DNA of 64,000 bases from positions 62,001 to 126,000 of the forward strand of contig JADNRY010000046.1 in assembly GCA_015501585.1 (NCBI GenBank). The letters are read 5' to 3'. The DNA comes from Rhodocollybia butyracea (lineage: Eukaryota; Basidiomycota; Agaricomycetes; Agaricales; Omphalotaceae). The translations under genes and the position numbers were made by a program. Shown here piece after piece: positions 34,486-45,025 of the stretch. A model generated the notes under the pieces. That model saw only the letters and a list, made by a program, of their open reading frames with translations, was not told the origin of the DNA and ran no database searches. Position 1 is the first letter of the stretch, and every line of letters begins with the position of its first letter.

Positions 34486-35471
34486 TCATATACTCCAACG
34501 GTGTAGCTCGACGTAATAATTCGACCTCTCCCAACCATCCTGCTTCAGCTCGATGCCTGTTTGAGCATCAGAATTTTTCGTTCCAACCTGTAATCCCATT
34601 TCCTCAGAAGCTTCAGAGACCAGCTGTGTTAGCTCTCCTTTGGCAAACATGTGGTAGTACCGGTTGAACACCTGCGTTTTATCGGCGTTGGGATCTGGAA
34701 GAACCCATGGCACAAAAACATCTTTTCCCCCCGGTTGTAGTTCGTCAACAGGAATTTCTCTTTTTGATAAGTCGTCTTGCTCAACGGCCCACACGTAGAT
34801 GAGTACGCGGCCATGATTAGGAGACACGGATTGCAAGAGTCGCTGCATCAATGTTAGATGGGAACTTTACAGCTCAGACTAACGCACTTTGACAGCCTGT
34901 TTCCGTCGTTCATGCGTTGCCAGATGATGTATCGTCGCGATTGAAATCGCGTAGTCCTGTACTGGCAAAGATTATACTGTGATCGTGAAACGCAGGGGAA
35001 AAGCACCCACAAAGGCGCCTTCTCTCCATGGTTGATCCAACACGTTCGCTCTCACAACTTCCCTGGAAACACCTCCAGCATTTTTAGCAATTTTTAACAA
35101 GTTCAGGCTCTTATCGAGTCCAATCGTCCAAACGCGACTGGGATTTTCAGCAGGGAGCGGTAAATATTTTCCGTTTCCTGTCCCCGAATCAAGACCAACC
35201 CACCCTGCTGGGAGATTTGACAAGAATGAGGCTATGACGGGCCATGGCTGAGGAGATGAGAATGACGCGTGAGGGATGTATGAGCAACTTGCTTCACTTT
35301 ATAACGAGTAGAGGAGAAATGCGGCGCGATTCTTTCGTAGATGTCATGTACAAATTCATCTTCGTAGACTTGTAAAACTATATCTCAGCAGGTGAATCTC
35401 CTTTTCATCGTCAAAGCCGTACCTCCTGGTTCTTTGGAGATGGTCGCTGATGTAACACTCGGGGGCGCCAT
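34486..35471 (-). CDS. TRM9: tRNA (uridine-34) carboxymethyl methyltransferase Trm9
   Basis: SAM-dependent enzyme that completes mcm5U at the wobble position of tRNA-Arg/Glu. Start MAPPSVTSATISKEPGG, then VLQVYEDEFVHDIYERIAPH + FSSTRYK, PWPVIASFLSNLPAGWVGLD + SGTGNGKYL (SAM motif I), VWTIGLDKSLNLLKIA, VVRANVLDQPWREGAF, DYAISIATIHHLATHERRKQ, LQSVSPNHGRVLIYVWAVEQ, VFVPWVLPD, QVFNRYYHMFAKGEL, and C-terminus SNYYVELHRW. VYEDEFVHDIYE...HFSSTRYKPWP and the YYHMF..GEL block are specific for Trm9/ALKBH8 methyltransferase domains. Five exons. Tandem with ALG13, only about 50 bp away. Confidence 0.93.
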
Positions 35472-35522
35472 GTATTACTGAGATGATGGTGGTACAAGTG
35501 CAAGAAAGTAAACTTTCGCGGG

Positions 35523-36144
35523 TTACAGAAATCCCATTTCTTCATCCAACAAATTCGCAAACTTGCTACCATCAAACGACGGAAATTTTACCAATCCTGA
35601 CGGGTCGAATTCTTGGATAGTTTGAGTCAATCGTCTGCGTCCAAATATAAGCGATTTGTGAAAACCTTTCTCCAAAAACTCACGACACAGTCGAAGACTC
35701 TAAATGTCCTAACTTTTGCAGTTCGAAAGCCAGTTCCTCTTGGTGGTTATCTAGTAACGTAGGGTTTGGAACAACAATCAAAGGCTTTTCTAGTCGGAGC
35801 ACGTCCAGAATTGTTCCGGATCCTTGAAGCAATTTCATTCTATTATTTTCATCGTCTTCAACGTTGTACATACCAGCATGGCTAATCACTAAATCTGCCC
35901 TGTCATAATCCATCTGTAGAGAAGGCTTGAATTTCCAGCATTCTATGGATACACCTTCTTTCTCTACTTGAAATAATTCTTCGCCTCCAGCGAGCAAATG
36001 CGCATATGGAAACTCGGAATTTCCGCATTGAACAACGATGTGGGTATAACCCTTTTGTAAAAGACTGGATAATACAGTCGGAGAAAAGACGGATTGAACG
36101 AGGTCATCGAAACGCGTCGAGCCGATAGTGACAAACGCGAGCAT
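35523..36144 (-). CDS. ALG13: UDP-GlcNAc transferase catalytic subunit Alg13
   Basis: With Alg14 adds the second GlcNAc to dolichol-PP-GlcNAc at the cytosolic ER face. Three exons: MLAFVTIGSTRFDDLVQSVF, GYTHIVVQCGNSEFP, LQMDYDRADLVISHAGSGTI (junction at HAG), LRLEKPLIVVPNPTLLDNHQ, EELAFELQKLGHL, then SRLTQTIQEFDPSGLVKFPS and DEEMGFL at the C-terminus. FVTVG-type start, SHAG.GS and VPN..L..NHQ.ELA are diagnostic of the Alg13/GT28 C-domain. The protein has the normal short fungal length (about 185). Divergent from P5C reductase, with just 56 bp between start codons. Confidence 0.95.
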
Positions 36145-36200
36145 GAGTCAATTGCAAACAACTGTGCGACTTTTTTCTTCCTTTACTCCTTCGTTCGGCG

Positions 36201-37413
36201 ATGGGTTATACACTATGTGTTTTAGGTACTTTTATACCCTTGATTCCCCGATAAAAACAATAATTCTTTCTAGGATGTGGAACAATGGGTATCGCTGTTC
36301 TCTCTGGCGTCGTTGACAGCCTAGACATTCCCTCGCGTCTCTCAAATAATCATCATCCCGAAAAATGGGAATCCCATACTCCAGGAACACTAACACCTAT
36401 AGCTGCCTCTCCAGGCGACAATACGATTCCCTCTCGCTTCATCGCATGTGTAAAACGCGAAACGAGCGCAATCAAACTCAAAAGCAGTTTCGCTTCAATG
36501 GGAGGTATGGCTCAGACTATCGAGGTTCTCGCGTCGCAAAACGTGCAAGCCGTCCAAGAATCTGATGTTGTTCTGCTGTGGTGAGTATTGTGATGGATGG
36601 ACGATCGATGGATCCTCAGACAAATTTAGCTGTAAACCACAAGTAGCACATTCCATTTTATCTGAACCCGGAATGAAGGAAGCTTTAGATGGAAAGCTAC
36701 TCATCAGTATACTTGCTGGTGTCACCATTTCCCAACTATCCGGATGGGTTCTCCCATCTACAAAAGTCATTCGAGCGATGCCCAATACTCCTTGCAAGGT
36801 ATTCATACTTTACACTTTTTTCTTGTATCTCAGGCGAATATCTATAATCCAGATCCGTGAAGGAATGACAGTCGTATCCACAATACCCAGTTCTCCTTCC
36901 GAGCAATCCGATAACGCTCTCATCCTCAAAATATTCTCTTCCATAGGCCGATGTCGGTTCTTAGATGAGAAGCATTTTGATGCATGTACTGCGCTGTCAG
37001 GCTCTGGTCCCGCGTTTGCGTGTATCTTCCTCGAAGCTATGGCCGATGGAGGTGTGATGATGGGTCTTCCCAGAGCGGAAGCCTTAGAACTGGCTTCTCA
37101 GAGTAGGATCCCATTGCGTTATCTTGCTTACATATTTCTCACTCCTTGTTCCCCCACAGCATTACAAGGTGCTGCACGTATGGTGTTGCAAGCTGGACAG
37201 CACCCCGCTCAGATACGGGATGCGGTAACAAGTGAGCTTTCATAAATTTCTGGGTCATCATCTCCCCTTTTGCTAACCTATATCTTAGCACCAGGAGGAT
37301 GTACGATTGCTGGATTGCTCGCATTAGAAGATGGGAAGGTCAGATCCACAATAGCTCGCTGTATCCAAGTTGCGACAGAACGTGCCAGCGAGCTGGGCCA
37401 ACCAAAAAAATAG
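36201..37413 (+). CDS. PRO3: Pyrroline-5-carboxylate reductase
   Basis: Last step of proline synthesis: NAD(P)H-dependent reduction of P5C. Exons join to MGYTLCVLGCGTMGIAVLSG (Rossmann GxGxMG), QNVQAVQESDVVLL, CKPQVAHSILSEPGMKEALD, KLLISILAGVTISQLSGWV, VIRAMPNTPC, REGMTVVS, ACTALSGSGPAFACIFLEAM + ADGGVMMGLPRAEALELASQ, TLQGAARMVLQAGQHPAQIR, DAVTTPGGCTIAGLLALEDG and a short C-terminus ERASELGQPKK. SGSGPAF and TPGGCTI..L are family signatures. A fungal-type insertion of about 35 residues lies between the Rossmann strands (HHPEKWESHTPGTLTPIAAS). Confidence 0.94.
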
Positions 37414-37552
37414 TAGGATAACTTTCTGGTCGTGTTCGTATCAAAATCAGACCACTGTATGATCACTGGAGCACAAGATCTATAATAACACAGCGAGATA
37501 TTAATACACAGTTAGCGACAAATAAATTACTTGGTACAGTACAAATTCAACT

Positions 37553-38388
37553 TCACTCCTTGACATCGGTATCCTGATCATACACGGTCTGAGTGTCGAA
37601 GCTATCGCGCGGATGATTCTTCAACATCGATGGTATCCTGCCTTGGTACGATTCAAATTCTCCACTCTCAACCTCCCGAACCATTTTATCTCTATCAAAC
37701 CTTAATACGGAAGCACTCGTCTGTCTACGCCGTCGCCGGAGCCATAGGAGGAACGCCACAATTAAGAGTATAAGGGCTACTGCACCGATGGTAGCGCCCG
37801 CAATTGTAGGAGTTCCGATGTGAGTTGGTTGAGATGAATCTGTCAGTGATGCTGCAGTGGAAGTGGAAGTGGAAGTGGAAGTAGGGAATGTGCTTGTGCT
37901 GGGGCTTTCGGACAAAGAAACGAATGAGCTGAGCTTGTCGGAACAATGGCTTGAGCTGGACACTCACCTGGTTCCGATGTATATCGTAATAGCAGAGGGC
38001 GACCAAGGGTCCATTGGCCATGTGAGATTAGTAGGCCCACCCAAGGCCTCATTATCAGTGCCAATGCCTTGGACAGTGATATTTCTATAAATTGAGTGAA
38101 CTCTAGTATCTTATTCAGAATTTACAGTGAAACGCACACAGGGAGCTCGGAGGAATTGATTTCTAGCCGCTCGAGAACACCCCAACTTTGTGAGAAAAAT
38201 TTCGAGTGAGTTACCACAGAAAGAAATTGAGGAGATGATTGTGCATCTGTCGAAACATTTGCTCCAGTAACAGACGAGTTTGTCGTATTCATATTCCAGC
38301 CTATTATTATAGACTGCGGATCTTTATCAAGAGGGGGTGGGGGAAGCGCGTAAAATCTCAAGCAAGTCGACCTCGAGGGCGCAAACAA
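37553..38388 (-). CDS. Single-pass Ser/Thr-rich membrane protein (start unresolved)
   Basis: The N-terminal exon has a hydrophobic lead (SFLVALLFAPSRS, beginning slightly upstream of the given end) and then an extracellular-type region with N-glycosylation sites (NTTNSSVTGANVS, LERLEINSSELPV, NITVQGIGTDNEALGG, PTNLTWPMDPWSPSAITIYI). A phase-2 intron leads to a Ser/Thr-rich stalk (STSTFPTSTSTSTSTAAS), a transmembrane helix (GATIGAVALILLIVAFLLWL), an RRRRR stop-transfer and a short cytoplasmic tail ending DVKE. This layout is common in agaricomycetes among putative sensors or GPI/TM surface proteins. I could not find a convincing ATG before the signal peptide, so a short 5' exon is missing from this model. 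Confidence 0.55.
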
Positions 38389-38884
38389 AAGAGCGACGAG
38401 AAAACTGCTCTAACTAGTCAGTAGTATACTTCATCATGAAGCATCACAAGGACATGCCCGAATGAAATTGCATGCATGAAATTCAGATACTTTGTGCGCA
38501 GCAGAGTGATTGAGAGAAGAGGGGGGCAAGATCCAGCAAACTTGATGCTTTTATGTATCAAAATCCTGAAAATGACACAGGATGGCACTCAAAAAATAGC
38601 CAACAAGATGTACTACCGTCAATCAAAACAAAGGATTCAGAACTTCATGAACCTAAGCATACAACACTTCTATCATGATCTTTAGGATTAATCTCAACCA
38701 CGGTACCACATAACAAACGCACCGCCTGCTGTCGCTGGTCGCCTCATCAGATTATGTTCGGGACTCGCTATGACGAATTCTCGCTCCAAATTGATTATGT
38801 AGACACAGATATCATAGCTAGACACAAATATCTCGTGTGAGTTCCTCTGGTCGAGGGGTATGGCCCGGATTTGGTCATTGGAAC

Positions 38885-39045
38885 TTTAAGCCTCCCACCT
38901 CGTCATCACACCAATCAATAGATGCAAGCCTGGTAAGATGGGCCCCACATGCCAGGCCCCCTCCCCTGGATTTGAGACTTTCCCTACATTGCGAGTATTT
39001 CTGTGAATAATTCCAGTTATTTTGGATAAGGTTAGAGTCCACAGG
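38885..39045 (-). repeat. Inverted repeat pair, left copy
   Basis: Reverse complement of 43,245-43,405 over about 150 bp, including taagcctggtaagatgggcc, ccacatgccaggccccctcc and gactttccctacatt, with small indels. Identity is high, near 85-90 percent by eye. Confidence 0.8.
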
Positions 39046-40108
39046 ACCTTCATGTAAGCTACATAAAACCGGTACAACAATGTTTCAGCAAATAATTACA
39101 TCAATTTGCCAAGAGAACTCAGTGCTCAACCTGAGCAGGCTTGAGCTCGCTTATTGTTATTGAACACTGCCCGCCTGCGGTCCCGCCTTGTCATCGTTAA
39201 TTGCAGCCCCTGCACAGATCCCGCCGTCTTCGACTCTTCACCTACCCGGGCGCACTAGTTCCATAGTGCCTTCCCGTCCCGCTATTTATCTCCTGGGCCG
39301 CTCCTCTCACAGTGTTCGCTGCCCATAAACCAAAAATGAGTGTATGCCAGCAGCGTGTCATTGGGTCTATGGAATACAAGTGTTCATCGGGTTTTGCATG
39401 CACAGTCCACCCAACTTTCTGTGCCAATTCACATTCGAGTTATGTTCTAAGTTGACACCATGGACACAGGCAAGCCAAGGAATTCTATGCTCATACATCA
39501 GTGCCGGGCTGCGTGGGCGGCAGCACCGAGCAGTAAGTTGGGAGGTACAACCCCTCAACGGAAGCTACAGTCAAGATTTTACTAGTTTTGAAGGCCTCAG
39601 GACAATTGCAGAGTGCTCTAAATAATATTTCTGGAGAGCAACCAGCTGGTGGCACTCTCTATTGAAGTAATGATTAAAAGTGTGCGATGCATTTCGATTC
39701 TTCGAAAACGGTCAGTGGGCGCTTAATGAAGACTTCCCGCCACCATCAGTCGGCATGCGCCTAAACCCCCGCCATTGAAGCTTGTAAGGTATTGGGCTCA
39801 TGTACCGCAGGCACACTACTTCTACTATGCTGCTATGCTTTACTCCTACTTAATTATGTAGTCACTTTATTTATTACTTTAGTTGCGCTTGCTCTGCACT
39901 TCAAAAGGTGATAAAGCTGAACATACTCTAGAACTACTGCTTGGATGCCAAATAAAACATATCTGAATTATAAAGAAGGAAATACAGACAACTTAACTGC
40001 AAATCTGAAATTTTGTAGCCTCTTGCGGCCTACATGTATGGATATTGGCCTTGACATTTAGTAAAATTGAGTATTTCGGGCACGATTTCTAGTGAAATAA
40101 TTCACATT

Positions 40109-40254
40109 ACGAGTCCTGAATGTAAATGAAGGCTCGTCCTTATGGCCGGTTTCGCGTGGGAATTCTTTCCCGATTAGGGTTGATCTTGCCCAAATTTGGA
40201 AGAATTGTTTCCCCATATTTAGAAATGTCAAAGCGCTTGACATGTGACTTTCTG
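40109..40254 (+). repeat. Short repeat R1, copy 1
   Basis: Begins acgagtcctgaatgta, contains ggctcgtccttatggccggt and ends gacatgtgactttctga. Matches copies 2 and 3 end to end while flanks differ. Confidence 0.8.
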
Positions 40255-40483
40255 ACCCAAAACTTTACCGCATCTGATACCTTTTTACTCTTGAACTTCT
40301 TGCAATCAAACATTGTTGTGGTTGCACCTCTAATGCGCAGATTATTGGTGCTGTACATTCTTTTCGCCACACGGCATTTATCCATCTTAATAATACTTCC
40401 ATTTTTGTAGCCCCTGCACTTTACTTCCTCTGTTTTTTACGTTTCGTCAGTGGTCGTTGCAGTGCACAGTTCATAACTAGTGT

Positions 40484-40536
40484 CTTGCAGGACTCGTACC
40501 TGCCACGTGCTTGGCGCGGTGGCCCACACTCGCAAG
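40484..40536 (+). repeat. 53-bp repeat R2, copy 1
   Basis: cttgcaggactcgtacctgc through cacactcgcaag. All three copies are exactly 53 bp, differ at only a few positions, and are bounded by cttgc/(g/c)caag. Confidence 0.8.
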
Positions 40537-41301
40537 TGTAGAGGATTTAGCTAGCTTCGAGGACTCTTTACAGTTGTATCTATAATGTGGCATGAGTTTT
40601 ATATCTACTTAAATTTACAAGGTTGAAAAGTGTAGCGAAGACTGCCATATTTGCAGTGGCAGTTTGTGTTAAAGGTTCGAACAGCTGTATCTCAAGCATA
40701 TGTGAAGCAATGCAATATAACTTATCTACACTAGCTCGTTACACTTAGTAGAAGATAGCTACAATAAAAAAACAACCTAAAACTTCTTAGATTGATCTTG
40801 CTCAACGTCGCGAGCATTGAGGTCAAGTATCGGAGCGGCGGGCCGCACTCCGCTGTAAACTCTTCAAGGCATTCTTATGCGCAAATTCATGCTTTTTACA
40901 GAGAGAAAAAGGCAATCGGATATATTCCATGTCTATGTACATAACTATGTGATATGTATCGCAACTTTCAAACGTGGATATTCACCAGGCTGCTCTCCTA
41001 CCAGTCATGTTGTTACCCGCATGTCGGTCAATACGAACATCAGTCAATACGAACATCTTTAGCTAAATCTTCCCCTAGCAGTTTAAAGTGCTCTCCATTC
41101 CACAGACAACGACTGTGAGAGAAGGTGCCAGCAAAAAAAAAGAAAAAAACCAAGGAATGAAGGTAACGAGGTGCAAAAGCATAGCGGTAGTGGGTGCAGA
41201 TAAGATGAACACTTATCAACATTGGAATATGTTTCTTGAGCATCGGGACTACTACCCATTATACTGAACTGGTGGATTATAGCATCGGAAGGAGAGATGT
41301 T

Positions 41302-41447
41302 ACAAGTCCTGAATGTAATGAAGGCTCGTCCTTATGGCCGGTTTTGCGTGGGAATTCTGTCCCGATTAGGGTTAATCTTGTCCAAATTTGGCAGAATCGT
41401 TTCACCATATTTGGAAATGTCAAAGCCTTTGACATGTGACTTTCTGA
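41302..41447 (+). repeat. Short repeat R1, copy 2
   Basis: Direct copy of R1 with about ten substitutions and one deleted base relative to copy 1. Confidence 0.8.
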
Positions 41448-42512
41448 TGCTCACTGTGTCTGCTCGTCTTCGCTCGTCTTCAACTCCAGTGAACTTCAAC
41501 CTGGCGCAAACGGGTAGGATTGGACAGAAACAGGCAGAAACGAGCAGGAACGGGCATTTCCGGCTGAAACAGGTAGGTTTTCTTTGGCCTGTCGTTCTTG
41601 AATATTTTGAATACTTGCTTCAAGTCCTTTACAAGTCTGATTTCTTGGTGATGTATAAAAGTGCCCAAAACTGATAAAATCCAGTTCGATGTACTATCTT
41701 AGCGAGTCCAAGTTTATCAAGTCGCATCGAAAACTTTCCAAAACCGTGACAGGCTTAAGTAGGCTTAAGTGCACGAAATTTGATAGTATCATGTCATTAT
41801 TGCCTCATCTAGTCTCTATCTCCATCATTTAGTCTTTCAATTCACCTCCTTCAGTACCATTCCGGCGCCCTACAGACATATCGACGACTTTTATTCGCAT
41901 CAGACATAGTATCAGATGATGGTTTAAATCCAAGCAGATGTTTTTTGGTATGGAAATTGGATGAGAAAAGGCAAGTAAATTATAGATATAGTCTGTCAGT
42001 CAATTATTTGGTGTGTCGTATTCTCTGCTATAGTTCACTACCATTATTGACTGGCTTTCATGTGGGCTTTCATGTGTTGCTAGCACGACCTGAAGCCAAA
42101 CAGTTCCGCAATATGAGCACTGCTGAAGTTATCTTGTACGCAGGTTCTCCTTGGTGATACAGTGAGTTTCAGATGTGCTTAGTACATGCTATTATATGAC
42201 TTACTTTCTTTGATTGTTATTTAGTGAGGCATTGTATCGACAGTCATCAGCGCGATTGTAATTGTAACTAGCTATGTAGTGTGGACTGGTATCTCAGCCT
42301 GTCCCTGCTCGTTTGTGCCCAAAATCAGATGAAAATTACCATCTAATTGGGAGAGAATTGAGCCTGAACAAGCTCAATCCCACTAGTATATCTGCTTGTT
42401 TCTGCCCAATTTTGCTCAACGATCGGACAGCATTCTGAAAACTCCTCAAAGGTTGTGCTCATTTTCAAGGCAAAGTGGCCAGAATGAGCATTTTCGGGCA
42501 ATATTGGGCGAA

Positions 42513-42565
42513 CTTGCAGGACTCGTACCTGCCACGCGCTTGGCGCGGTGGCCCACACTCACAAG
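42513..42565 (+). repeat. 53-bp repeat R2, copy 2
   Basis: Two or so substitutions relative to copy 1 (cacgcgctt for cacgtgctt, cacaag for cgcaag). Confidence 0.8.
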
Positions 42566-43134
42566 TTAGTGACGGCGGTGAAGAAGGGCTGGATGTAGAG
42601 AGGTGACGGCGCCCGAGGACTGATATTAGGTGACAGAAAGCCTGTTGTTTTGTTGAGGTTGTCATGCGGGCTTCAGTCAAAATTGCATGGGTGAGGCACT
42701 GGAGAAGTCAAAATCCTTTTGCATCGGACTGAGATATGAAAGGACTTGACGAACATCTGAGATTGCAGATGTCAATGGATTAGTTGGTTTGAAACAAAGA
42801 GGAAAGAAAAAAAGAACGTGTTAAATAAAAGAAAGAAATACGCGTAGCCCGTTCCTTGCATTTCCAGGGCATGAGCACGTAAAAAACCCTCAAAGTCTCT
42901 CAGCTAAGCATGCCTCCAAAGACAAATCTCGCTCAGCAGCGGGCGTTTCGAATTCTCGGTGCATGGGTACTCAAAAGTGTGCAAGTGCATGAGATTGCAT
43001 GAGGTAAAGCCTTTGAATAAAGCATGCTCGGTCTTAAAAAAAGGATAGCTCACCATTCTGCAATGTTACATACCTAGAAGTTCCAAAATAACGCCGGGGC
43101 GAAAGGCAGGACGATTATCTCGGAGCTCAGCGAT

Positions 43135-43212
43135 TTATTATCAAGTCAGGGTTATCGGAACTGAGTACTAAGCGCTTAGTACTCAGTTCCGATAACCCTG
43201 ACTTGATAATAA
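43135..43212. repeat. Perfect 78-bp palindrome with no spacer
   Basis: Two 39-nt arms are exact reverse complements meeting at agc|gct (43,171-43,176). The arm starts ttattatcaagtcaggg and ends gtactaagc. The match stops abruptly on both sides, apart from loosely similar gccggg-type flanks. Confidence 0.95.
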
Positions 43213-43244
43213 TTGCCGGGACTTTATCGCATCAATAATCTATA

Positions 43245-43405
43245 GAGACCTATAGACTCTAACCTTATAGATAATATTTGGAATTATTCGTGGAATACTT
43301 GCAATAATGTAGGGAAAGTCAAAGATCCAGGGGAGGGGGCCTGGCATGTGGGGCCCATCTTACCAGGCTTACACTCATTGATAGGTGTGATGTCGAGGTG
43401 AAGCC
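43245..43405 (+). repeat. Inverted repeat pair, right copy
   Basis: Partner of the copy at 38,885-39,045 in opposite orientation, starting about 30 bp after the palindrome. Confidence 0.8.
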
Positions 43406-43596
43406 TCCGCCTCCATTTGAAGAGCCAGGCCCAAAACGGTCTTTGGTGGTTGCATAGCATTCATCTACGGGCAGTCCTTTCCCGCCAAAAGGAATGCTGC
43501 GCATCAGACTAGTCTGGTCCACTTCAAGCCAAATGTGTAGCCGGTCTTGACGCGGAACTCTTGCGAGATTTGAAGATAGCGTCGACACGGCTTCCA

Positions 43597-43649
43597 CTTG
43601 CGAGTGTGGGCCACCACGCCAAGCGTGCGGCAGGTACGAGTCCTGCAAG
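43597..43649 (-). repeat. 53-bp repeat R2, copy 3 (inverted)
   Basis: Inverted relative to copies 1 and 2. Read in this orientation it contains GCAGG-tacgagt-CCTGC, a T-arm-like 5-bp stem with a 7-nt loop. Confidence 0.8.
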
Positions 43650-44002
43650 ACGCTAGTTTGAGATTTCATAAGTATGGAAAAGGTAACAATAATCCCAGCG
43701 CATCCAGTAAAAGGTCCATGCTGCGGAATCAGCCTGAGATTCTGAAAAGTCAATAACAAACACTGACAGTGCAAGGATTGTCAGAAAATCAGGACTTTAA
43801 GCGGAAATTGCTTGTTTAACCTCTGGCAGGCACTGATAACTGCAGTCGACCCTGCATGGCAAGAGGTTTGCACTTGGCAATTAAGTATCAAGAAGCTTAG
43901 GGTAGGGTTCAAGTGTACTTTTGAAATTTGCAGCAGCACACAAAGGAAGCAGTGTGACGGTAAGCGGCGTAAGCGAAAATGGGAACGCCGATAAATCCAC
44001 GG

Positions 44003-44142
44003 AGTCACATGACGGGCGCTTTGACATTTCTAAATATGGTGAAACGATTCTCCCAAATTTGGGCAAGATCAGCCCCAATTGGGACAAAATTCCCACGCAA
44101 AACCGGCCATAAGGACGAGCCTTCATTACATTCAGGACTCGT
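44003..44142 (-). repeat. Short repeat R1, copy 3 (inverted)
   Basis: Inverted copy of R1; starts tcacatgacgggcgctttga and ends at cattcaggactcgt. Confidence 0.8.
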
Positions 44143-45025
44143 AACTGAGTCTACCTGCATCGCAACGTTGACGTTGAGGATGCACGCGAACGATAGTGAT
44201 GCTACATTTACCAAGGTAGAAATCTGTGGCAAGAGCACAAATCTGGAGAGCCATTCAATAACCAGAAAATATGTGTGCCTATAATCCTCGATCTGAGCAT
44301 CCCCAAGTTAAATACGTGTACTGGTATTGGTGCATACAATATAGGCTCAACAGCCACTCGGCGCTCAGCTGTTGAGATAAATAGAATTTCTCCATATATG
44401 CTATCGGAAAGCGCCGCGCGTCCGGGGTGGGTAATCGTGGTGGATGTTCATTACATTGTTAAGGTCATTGGATGGCTGGGAATTTACATAATGGATAGGG
44501 ATTTCGAACAACGATAGTGGTAGTAGTGCACACTGCGTGAGTGTGCGTGTCGTTGGCAATGGAAGAAAGGGATGGTTTTTCTGGTACCTGAAAAATCTGA
44601 GTTTTGATGCTGTTCAGTACATAGCATCACCTTGGAAACCAATGCTTTGGGTTCTCGAGCTGCTCTGGCTCCATAATAGTTCCATAACAGTCCATATAGG
44701 CTGAGCGCTAAACATGAGACTTTGAAGATGCATTCAACTCTCTGTAGTGTCACAGTCTACTTGACGCGAAAAATAGTTTTATAAAGCTGTGACGAGGCTA
44801 GAACTGGCTAGAAACGGAAACGCCGGGAAATAAGTCCATGACGAGTACCGTGACACGAAGTAACTCAGTAGATTTCAAATTGTGACTAGTCGTGCTATCA
44901 GTCCCCGCCAATTTAAACCCATCACTTTACTGTCAGTATCAAACTCGACTGTCAGAGTCTTGGCATACATATCTGGACGTGGATCGTAGTAAAATGTGGG
45001 ATCGCCCACTTTTCTTTGCATTTTA

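Larger units (their letters stand above)
38389..45025. other. Gene-free repeat block
   Basis: About 6.6 kb with no supported gene and no reverse transcriptase or transposase fragment that I can recognise. It contains an inverted ~160-bp repeat pair, two three-copy short repeat families (R1 ~145 bp, R2 53 bp) and a 78-bp perfect palindrome. The open frames starting MKARPYGRF that recur here are just translations of repeat R1. Confidence 0.6.

Noticed and set aside
40126..41674. Recurring open frame MKARPYGRF... as a gene family
   Set aside because: It is simply repeat R1 translated; the frames differ in length and have no start context or conserved extension.
43319..43774. 151-codon minus-strand open frame in the repeat block
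   Set aside because: It runs through repeat R2 and the inverted repeat copy, so it is chance coding within repeats.
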